Positions 52,974 through 60,493 of a stretch of DNA of 64,000 nt are shown piece by piece. The notes beneath the pieces are model-generated. The model saw nothing but the letters and a program-made list of their open reading frames with translations. It did no database searches and was not told the DNA's origin. The stretch's first letter is position 1. Every line of letters begins with the position of its first letter. The position numbers and the translations under genes were made by a program. The stretch is from Polychytrium aggregatum (taxonomy: Eukaryota; Chytridiomycota; Chytridiomycetes; Polychytriales), in the NCBI RefSeq assembly GCF_025602895.1, contig NW_026516232.1, positions 372,001 through 436,000 on the forward strand, written 5' to 3'.

Positions 52974-53192
52974 AGTCGAACCTCAGCGTTCAAAATAGGA
53001 CTAAATAAAGTGCCTTCTACTTTATTCTCTGAGTGTTCCTCACGTCTCATTTCGAGACAAGTCTTATCTTGAACGGATCTTTGCTTCCCTCGCTCCCTCT
53101 CCGAGTCCACTTCGGACTTTACCCTTGTTTTCCCTGAGCTCACTTCGAGCTCACTTCTTCCTTTGCCGTTGAGTCCCCTTTGGACTCTAACA
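52974..53192 (+). repeat. 3' LTR of D, second piece
   Basis: AGTCG (target duplication) followed by the last 214 bp of the D LTR, ending GGACTCTAACA. The two pieces add up to 791 bp, equal to the 5' LTR. Confidence 0.94.
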
Positions 53193-53249
53193 AAGGCCCC
53201 CGCCGTCTGCCCGACGCCCGAACTTGCTGGGGAGGCCCTGCCAGTACCC

Positions 53250-56200
53250 ATGACGGAGGAGACAATTACTTTTGAAGACCTTATTGCAGGGGAGTGGAAG
53301 CAATTCTGCAGTGTGGATGGCGACCTCAATCGGCTTGCCATCTCACTCACCCCCGAACAGCAAACCCTGGTCAGAACATTTTCTGCCAATTATCGACTCC
53401 GAGGACCCGCTGCAACGGACGTTCAACACACCCAACGCCAGTGGGAGATCAAGGTTGCTTTCCTCAGAAAGCTGGAGGCTGCGGTGCCGCCTTTCAAAGG
53501 CAGCCGCGAGGCCGGCACTGTGAATGCCTTCCTTGTTTCAATGGATCAGGTTTTCTCGTATGCGGAGGACTACTATGTCGGACCAGCCCAGGTCCAGGCT
53601 GCCGCGACCCACTTCCAAGACAAAGCTCACACATGGTGGTTCTCGCAGGACAACGCTGCCATGAGGTCCTCGTTAGACTCGTGGCAGAGCCTGCGGGACA
53701 TCATAGTGGCAACATTCATTCCTGCGGACTCAGCCACAAAGGCTGAACAGGAACTTAAAGCCTTTTGCCAAGCAAAGAAGCTTCGAAGCCTCTCCAAGTA
53801 TATCGAGCGATTCCTGGAGCTCTCCGCAGCCGCAACAAAATTGACCACCTTTTCGAAGACCGGCTACTTCGTGGGCGGCCTTCACGACTCAGTGAGGCCG
53901 TATGTCCAGATGCTGCCTAACTACGAGACGGAGCTCCGCGAGGACATTCCAGCACTGATCCGAGAGACGCTTCGTCTCGGCAGCATCTGGGACAAACAAG
54001 CTGCAACGGCTTATCAGCCCCCGCCTCCGCCGCCGCTCCCGCAAGTAGTCCCCATGGACATCGATGCTATCCATAGGGGACCAAGAGGTAGTGGCTCGTA
54101 CCTCTCCTCACGAGAGAGAGAGTTCCTTATACGAAACAAAGGGTGTTTCTACTGCCGCAAAGCCAATGCTGGGCATGTAGCCGCCCGTTGCCCGGAGAAG
54201 GAGAGGAACAAGACCCGTCAGAGAATCCCCGTGCGACAAGTCACGGCGACCTACGACCCCTACGAGCAAACGAACGCCTCCCACAGCTACCGATTGGAAC
54301 CTCCCAATGCCACCGAGCCAAGACAGTCTCATGTTGGAAGCGATGACTCCCCTCAGTACGTATTCGGACCTGCTGCTCCGGACAATCGTGACAAGCCTGG
54401 ACTAACGGGTTGCCGCTCTCCAGTCAAGGTTGAACAAGTTCAAGGAGAGCAGACCCGTGGCCAGGAAGTCGCGAGAAGTCCGCATGGGAGCGCAGATGCC
54501 GAGGTACATGAGGGTGATGTCTACGCTTGCCAAATAAAGACACTACCAAGTTCAATCGACCTGACGAGAGTGGTCGGGAAGCGAAGAGAGCCACCGCACG
54601 AAGGAGCAATGAACGCCATATCAGAGAGCGCTTGCTTCCACTTCGTGGGTGCTGCTGGGGGACCAACCGGCATTCAAAAGCGCATCCGGTTCCTGCGAGA
54701 CTCTGGAGCCAAGGGCAACGTTATCAAGCAAGCCCTAGCCCAGAGTCTAGGATGCAAGATGATCCCCTGCGATATACAGCTACGATTTGCGGACGATCGC
54801 ACTTCTGTCTCGACAACAGCCACGGTCATCAGCCTCCGATGTGGATCGTACACGAGGCTCATCAATTGTGTTGTCGCCGACATTAAAGATGACCTCATCC
54901 TGGGCAATCCATTCGATGAGGAGGTCCGCGTCCTGGATCAGAGGACCCAGGAGGGTCGGACAAGGATCACTTTCGTGGATCGGCGTAACACCCGACATGT
55001 TTGGACCAGCCTGCCAGCCGTGAAGGATCAACGAGTTAGGGCGATCCACATCGAAGCGGTATCCTTCAAGCAGCTCCAGAGAGAACTCAAAGAAGATGAA
55101 GTGCAGGTTGGAGTCGTCTTGGTAAGCCAATCCGAGGTCACCCAGATTAACAGAAACCCGAACGATAAGTCGCTGGCGGAACAGAAGGAGGAATACCTGG
55201 CCAAGCTTCCGCCAGCCATCCGATCTGTCCTGGAGAGATACATGGACGTATTCGAGGACCCCAAAGGTCTGCCCCCGCCTCGGCCGGAAGATCAGCACAT
55301 CGAGCTGATCGATTCGAGGAAGCCTCCACCGTACAGACCCATCTTCCACTTGAGTCCCGAGGAGTTGACGGTGCTGAAGGCCAAGCTGGACGAGTTGCTC
55401 GAGAAGGGGCATATCCGCCCCTCGACTTCCAACTACGGTGCTCCGGTACTCTTTGTCAAAAAGGCTGACGGCACATTACGTATGTGTGTGGACTACAGGG
55501 CATTGAACGCCAACACGGTCAAGAACCGCACTCCGCTTCCGTTCATTGCGGAGATGCGGGACCGCTTGGCAAACAAAAGATTCTTCAGCGGACTCGATGT
55601 TCGCGACGGGTTCAACACGGTCCGCATGGATGAAGGCAGCATTGCGAAGACGGCCTTTCGGACAAGATATGGAACATTTGAATACCTAGTAATGCCGATG
55701 GGGCTTACCAACTCCCCGGCCTGCTTCATGACGATGATGAACCGCATATTTCACGAGTTCTACGACAAGTTTATGGTCGCCTATGTCGACGATGTCCTTG
55801 TCTACTCGGACACTTTAGAAGAGCATGCAGCCCACCTGGAGCGAGTTCTCAAGAAGTTTAAGGAGAACGGCCTCTATGCCAAGTTGATGAAGTGCAGCTT
55901 CGCTCAGGAATCGGTCCCGTTCTGTGGACATGAGGTGTCCAGACATGGGCTGAGTATCACGAAGGACAAGGCCAACGCTGTCCTGGACTTTGGCCAGCTG
56001 TCCTCGATCACGGATGTGCAAGCCTTCCTGGGACTCACCAACTGGGTGAAGGACTTCATCCCCGGATACGCCGAGATATGTCTGCCATTGACAGGGCTAC
56101 TTCCGAAGAACACCGGATGGATATGGACCGAACAGGAACAGACCGCGGTAAGGGTGCTTCAGCACCACATATCGTCATACCCGGTCCTGAGATTCTACGA

Positions 56201-58157
56201 CACCCAACTGCCGGTCGAGGTCCACTCTGACGCCTCCCGCTATGCGGGGGGTGGGGTGATCTTGCAACGATTCGACGATGGGCTTCACCCCATCCTGTAT
56301 TGGTCCAGGAAGTGGACGAACACTGAACGCAACTACTCGACGTACGAGCATGAACTGCTGGCATTGCATGATTTAGTCAAACATGGTCGGCCATATCTGA
56401 TGGGTTGCCAGTTCCATGTGGTTACGGACCATAAGGCACTCATCTGGCTCAACACCCAAGCCAATATCAATCGACGCCAGGCCCGGTGGATCCTGGATTT
56501 TCAAGATTATGACTTCACTATTGAACATGTCCCCGGATCTCGAAACACAATCGCAGATGTACTCAGTCGAGCGCCATGCCACAGGCCCCTCTGCTCCAAG
56601 TGTAGGGGGAAGATTGACTCGGACACAGCTGCAGTCGATGTGAGGCCGGTCACGACCAGTCTCTCTGCCTCTTCCCTCCGTGACGAAGTAGGAGACGCTC
56701 TGGGGAACGATGAATTGGCAATGACACTGCAGAAGTATCTCGATGGTCAGGATGTAGATGGCCGCTCCAAGGACGCACCACTGGAGCGTCTTACAAGAGT
56801 GGATGGCCTGATCTTTTACGACCACGATCGACTCTACGTCCCGAAGGTGGAGTCGATACGAACACGGATCCTTCAAGAGCACCACGACGTCATCACTGTG
56901 GGCCATGTTGGACAGCTACGGACGCTCGAAAAGATTTCGCGCCAGTTCTGGTGGCCCACGTTGCGAGCGGATGTGACCCGCTATGTTGCAGCATGCGAGG
57001 TGTGCCAGAAGTCCAAACCCCGCAACCACCTCCTCGACGGCCTGCTGCATCCGTTGCCCATCCCTGAGGAACGATTCAGCTCGGTGTCCATGGACTTTGC
57101 CTTTATGCCACTGTCGAAGAAAGGCAACGACAAGTGTCTGATCCTGGTGGATCGACTCACCAAGCTGGCACGGTTCGTTCCGTGCACAACCAAGTCCACG
57201 GCCGAGGACGTGGCATTGTTGTTTATTCAATACTGGGTCGTCTCCTTCGGACTCCCGACGGAGCTAATCTCGGACCGAGACTCCCTTTTCACATCGAACT
57301 TTTGGATAAAAGTCCTGACCACGCTTAAGATTTCCCAGAAGCTTACGACGGCCCGGCACCAACAGGCCAATGGCCAAGCCGAAGCAACGGTCAAGGACCT
57401 CAAGCAAAGACTGGTCCCATTCGCCAACTACAAGGGCGATAATTGGGACGAGGTGGTGCACCTGCTGGAGTTTGGACACAACGACTCGGTGCACACCTCC
57501 ACCGGATTCTCCCCATTCTATTTGGCATTCGGGGTACACCCAAGGACGATGCCCGGCAACGAGCATGCCACCGATGATCGAGTGGCAACCTGGAGTCTCC
57601 TGGAGGACCTCGAAGCCATACGAAGGATTGCAACACAACAACTCCAGGAGGCTCAGGATCATCAAACCCGGAGCGGGAACGAGAGAAGACAGGCGGGGGA
57701 GGAGCTCAAGGTTGGAGACATGGTCCTCCTTGAGCGCGAAGGTATCAACTGGGAGGCCCACAAGTTCAGGCCAGACCAAATCATCCCGCGTCGGCTGGGT
57801 CCGTTCAAGATTACGGAGATCGAAGGACTCAACCACACCCTGGAGCTACCCCCTACACTAAGCCACATACACCCGACATTCCACCGCAAACTCCTGCGGA
57901 AGTTTATTGAGACGCCGGACGACTTCGCTTCAAGAGCGACTTACACAAGACCACCTGCAATCTCGGACGTCGAACCAATATTCAAGGTGGAGAAGTTGGT
58001 CAACGACAGAAAATACCGCAGGAAGCAACAGTACCTGGTACTGTGGGAAGGATATCCCCTTGAAGATGCCACTTGGGAATACGAAGACAACATCGCGGAT
58101 GATGTGATAGGAGATTACTGGAGAGAGAAGGATGTGGGTGTAGGGAGTAGTATGTAG
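53250..58157 (+). CDS. gag-pol: F Gag-Pol single-frame polyprotein
   Basis: One open frame of 1635 codons from ATG 53250 (MTEETITFEDLIAGEW). The frame stays open upstream into D, but that part is not F sequence. Domains: Gag capsid region (residues about 60-270), zinc knuckle (CFYCRKANAGHVAARC near 299, wider spacing than in the other families), protease (RDSGAKGNV near 484), RT (AYVDDVLVYS near 845; YVDD where the others have YLDD), RNase H (TDHKALIWL, ending DVLSRAP), integrase zinc-binding region (CEVCQKSK), core (SMDFAFMPL, then HQQANGQAEATVKDL), a GPF module and chromodomain (FKVEKLV to VLWEGYP, about 1577-1615). Gag and Pol share a frame, so no frameshift is needed and processing would be proteolytic. 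It looks whole. Confidence 0.93.
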   Translation: MTEETITFEDLIAGEWKQFCSVDGDLNRLAISLTPEQQTLVRTFSANYRLRGPAATDVQHTQRQWEIKVAFLRKLEAAVPPFKGSREAGTVNAFLVSMDQVFSYAEDYYVGPAQVQAAATHFQDKAHTWWFSQDNAAMRSSLDSWQSLRDIIVATFIPADSATKAEQELKAFCQAKKLRSLSKYIERFLELSAAATKLTTFSKTGYFVGGLHDSVRPYVQMLPNYETELREDIPALIRETLRLGSIWDKQAATAYQPPPPPPLPQVVPMDIDAIHRGPRGSGSYLSSREREFLIRNKGCFYCRKANAGHVAARCPEKERNKTRQRIPVRQVTATYDPYEQTNASHSYRLEPPNATEPRQSHVGSDDSPQYVFGPAAPDNRDKPGLTGCRSPVKVEQVQGEQTRGQEVARSPHGSADAEVHEGDVYACQIKTLPSSIDLTRVVGKRREPPHEGAMNAISESACFHFVGAAGGPTGIQKRIRFLRDSGAKGNVIKQALAQSLGCKMIPCDIQLRFADDRTSVSTTATVISLRCGSYTRLINCVVADIKDDLILGNPFDEEVRVLDQRTQEGRTRITFVDRRNTRHVWTSLPAVKDQRVRAIHIEAVSFKQLQRELKEDEVQVGVVLVSQSEVTQINRNPNDKSLAEQKEEYLAKLPPAIRSVLERYMDVFEDPKGLPPPRPEDQHIELIDSRKPPPYRPIFHLSPEELTVLKAKLDELLEKGHIRPSTSNYGAPVLFVKKADGTLRMCVDYRALNANTVKNRTPLPFIAEMRDRLANKRFFSGLDVRDGFNTVRMDEGSIAKTAFRTRYGTFEYLVMPMGLTNSPACFMTMMNRIFHEFYDKFMVAYVDDVLVYSDTLEEHAAHLERVLKKFKENGLYAKLMKCSFAQESVPFCGHEVSRHGLSITKDKANAVLDFGQLSSITDVQAFLGLTNWVKDFIPGYAEICLPLTGLLPKNTGWIWTEQEQTAVRVLQHHISSYPVLRFYDTQLPVEVHSDASRYAGGGVILQRFDDGLHPILYWSRKWTNTERNYSTYEHELLALHDLVKHGRPYLMGCQFHVVTDHKALIWLNTQANINRRQARWILDFQDYDFTIEHVPGSRNTIADVLSRAPCHRPLCSKCRGKIDSDTAAVDVRPVTTSLSASSLRDEVGDALGNDELAMTLQKYLDGQDVDGRSKDAPLERLTRVDGLIFYDHDRLYVPKVESIRTRILQEHHDVITVGHVGQLRTLEKISRQFWWPTLRADVTRYVAACEVCQKSKPRNHLLDGLLHPLPIPEERFSSVSMDFAFMPLSKKGNDKCLILVDRLTKLARFVPCTTKSTAEDVALLFIQYWVVSFGLPTELISDRDSLFTSNFWIKVLTTLKISQKLTTARHQQANGQAEATVKDLKQRLVPFANYKGDNWDEVVHLLEFGHNDSVHTSTGFSPFYLAFGVHPRTMPGNEHATDDRVATWSLLEDLEAIRRIATQQLQEAQDHQTRSGNERRQAGEELKVGDMVLLEREGINWEAHKFRPDQIIPRRLGPFKITEIEGLNHTLELPPTLSHIHPTFHRKLLRKFIETPDDFASRATYTRPPAISDVEPIFKVEKLVNDRKYRRKQQYLVLWEGYPLEDATWEYEDNIADDVIGDYWREKDVGVGSSM

Positions 58158-58175
58158 TTAGAAATTTGATTTCAA

Positions 58176-58187
58176 ATTTAGGGGGGG
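58176..58187 (+). other. F polypurine tract
   Basis: A run of seven G preceded by AATTTA directly before the 3' LTR. It is the expected plus-strand primer site. Confidence 0.75.
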
Positions 58188-58488
58188 TGTGACACGATTG
58201 AGGATAATCGAGGTATAGCCGTGAGCGAGAGCTTTCTTACGATACCGATTTCATCCAGAACGGATGAGAACTGACTGCTGTAGCACCGTGGGAAAGATTG
58301 TAGTGTATCGAGGGAGTAGTCCTGGGTTACTGTGTGTGTGTGTGTAGCTGGGGAACGGATAAGGAAATGGTGCGCGCTCCTGTATGACTCTGGGCGCGTC
58401 AACGCGTCAGGCTGCTGGACATATAAGGCCGCCCCCTCGCCCTGCTCTGCTGGAGATCATCTGGAAAAATATAGTGGCCTTGGCTACA
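58188..58488 (+). repeat. 3' LTR of F
   Basis: 301 bp, with no difference from 20675-20975 noticed by eye. It is followed by the CGAGG target duplication. Confidence 0.94.
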
Positions 58489-58493
58489 CGAGG

Positions 58494-58816
58494 GCAAGAA
58501 CAAGGAGCAGGGGCAGGGAGCAAGGGCAAGGTACGAGAGAGTGATGATCTTATATTCAGAAAGGTGATAAGATAATTCACTGGGTGTGATTTCCTTCTGG
58601 CCCCTGAGCTCCTCTATTTATACCTCGACCATCTAATCTATCATGTCATCGAGCTCAGCCACAGGATAAGCCACTCTGTGATCAAATAAAGTAAATGAAT
58701 GAACTAATCTAATGCATGGTGCAGGAAGGTTCTAGACCGTCGCCAGTCCCGGATGCTCATGAGTGCCATGACAATGCGCTGCGCCACAACGCCAATCATG
58801 GTACGCGTTCATAACA
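58494..58816 (-). repeat. 3' LTR of G, piece on the right of F
   Basis: It ends CGTTCATAACA on the plus strand (TGTTATGAACG on the element's strand), directly next to the pol stop. TATAAATAG is at 58622-58614, and by the spacing of A, C and D an RNA start is predicted at 58583. Confidence 0.8.
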
Positions 58817-60074
58817 TCATCTCCCCCTTCTAGGTCTGCCCTGAACCTTCTGGGGGTACTTCAGTCTAAACTCATGAAGCAAGTCCGGACTATTCTGCAA
58901 GTTCGCCTCCGGCTCCCACGAATTCTCAACGTCCGAATACCCCTTCCACTTGACTAAGTACTTTAAGGTACGCCCAAACCATTTTGCATCAAGAATGCCT
59001 TCTACCTCGTACTCCTCCTCACCATCTATCTCTACAGGAGGGGGAGGTGGCGCAGTCTGTCCCGCAATGGTGCTCGCATGGTACGCGTCCAACATGCTAA
59101 CATGAAACACAGGGTGGATGGACATCGAGTCTGGGAGTTCGAGTCGGTAGGTGACCGGATTGATCTGCTCGATGACTTTGAAGGGTCCAAGCTTCACGTG
59201 GTCGAGCTTGCTGCTGGGGCGTCGTGTCTTGATGTTTCTTCGCAACAGCCACACCTTCTGGCCAACCTTGAAGGAGTGGTCCTGTCGGTGCTTGTTGGCG
59301 AACCGGCGCGCATCTTCCTGCGCTTGCTTCAGGGTTCGGTCGAGGAAGGTGTTGACATCTTGTAGTCGATCCAGGTGCGTCTTGACCGAGGGGAGGTTAC
59401 TGTCGTCCCGGACGGGTAGCTCGAAGTCTCCTCTTGGGTTGAAACCGTAGTTGCTGAAAAAGGGGCTCAACTGGGTACTACTATTAGTAGCATTGTTGTG
59501 TGCAAACTCGGCGAGCGGCAGCAACTCAAACCAGTTGTCTTGCTGATAGGAAACGAAACACCGCAAGTACTGTTCGAGCGTTTGATTGGTCCGCTCGGTT
59601 TGCCCATCCGTTTGCGGATGGTACGCGGTCGACAATTTGAGCTTGATTCCCAGGGAAGTAGTAACCGCCTTCCAGAACGAGGAACGGAATTGCGGACCTC
59701 GATCCGACACGATGTCGGTTGGGAGACCATGGAGTCGGAACACATGATGCAGGAAGAGGTTAGCAGTATCTTGTGCGTCGATAGTTTCATTGCATGGGAC
59801 AAAGTGCGCCTGTTTGGTGCGACGGCAAACGAAGACCAGGATCGAGTCGTGACCGTGTGAGGGGGGTAGTTTGACGATGAAATCCATCCCCACCGACGTC
59901 CATGGTGTCAGTGAAATGGGTAGTGGCTCGAGCAGTCCCAGTGGCTTGTGCCTTGCTGCCTTGTTGCGTTGACATGTTTCACACGCCTTGACATACTCCT
60001 TGACGTAGCGCCTCATCCCCGGCCAGTAAAAGTCCCTTTGGACGAGCTCCAATGTTCTGGCCTGGCCGGGGTGT
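58817..60074 (-). pseudogene. G pol, 3' piece (integrase and chromodomain)
   Basis: It runs from within the integrase zinc-binding region (LVQRDFYWPGMRRYV, CETCQRNK) through the core (GMDFIVKLPP, HPQTDGQTERTNQ), a GPF module (LGPFKVIEQIN) and a chromodomain (YEVEGILDAKWF to VKWKGYS). The stop adjoins the LTR, as in A and C. A4 interrupts the gene upstream. The few N-terminal residues that read into A4 are not G sequence. Confidence 0.9.
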
Positions 60075-60493
60075 TGTAAGGAGTGAACAAGCGCAAGGAC
60101 GAAGACCAAGTGCTTGGTATGAGCTTTATTAGCTTTTAGCCCCGAACACCAAAGAACAAGTTTTGTTCGAACTGGTGTTCAACATAGGCTCAGACATGCA
60201 GGGCTATTTATAGACCGGGAGAAGGTCGAGGGGCAAAAGTGGGCGAGAAGGGTGGAGCATCACAGAGAAGCGAGAAGGGGGTGCGAGAGTGGCTGGTGTG
60301 CAAGCGAGAGAGGCTTGGCACAGCCCGGGGACATGTGCCGAGCGGTGGGGGAGGCAGGAAACCAGTAGACGCGGGTGGCAACGGCGCGTGCTCATGCATG
60401 GGGGCAAACAAACACGTGGGGACTCATGATTGGTGCGGAGGGCGAGAGCATGCGGGACAATCTCATTGGTCCGTTGTGATGCTGGTCATCACA
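60075..60493 (-). repeat. 3' LTR of A4
   Basis: A 419-bp A LTR, TGTAAGGAG to CATCACA, inserted in G pol. Confidence 0.95.

Larger units (their letters stand above)
40442..53192 (+). mobile_element. Family D chromovirus, full length, carrying C1 in its 3' LTR
   Basis: The element has 791-bp LTRs (40442-41232; 46055-46631 plus 52979-53192), gag and pol. It is framed by a perfect AAGGC duplication (40437-40441 and 53193-53197) within the F leader array. Coding frames look whole and the LTR halves look identical. The only visible break is the C1 insertion in the 3' LTR. Confidence 0.95.
20675..58488 (+). mobile_element. Family F chromovirus, expanded to ~38 kb by nested elements
   Basis: The element is framed by 301-bp LTRs (20675-20975 and 58188-58488) and a perfect CGAGG duplication (20670-20674 and 58489-58493). 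Own sequence: 5' LTR, tRNA-type priming site, a tandem-repeat leader, one gag-pol frame (53250-58157), a polypurine tract and the 3' LTR. C2 and D both lie in the repeat leader. The LTR pair looks identical, including the GT run, so even this outer element is young. Its coding frame is uninterrupted, but its leader is broken by two insertions. Confidence 0.93.
58489..60074 (-). mobile_element. Family G chromovirus, 3' part (outermost element)
   Basis: A minus-strand element seen as part of its 3' LTR (to 58816) and the end of pol. F is inserted in the LTR and A4 in pol, so it is broken by two insertions. It is the oldest layer by nesting order. The far LTR edge probably lies in 20483-20674, and its 5' half is beyond A4. 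Confidence 0.88.

Noticed and set aside
53163-53249. Longer N-terminus for F Gag-Pol starting at 53163
   Set aside because: Those 29 codons are the end of the D LTR and the remnant leader unit; they are open by chance. ATG 53250 is the first within F.
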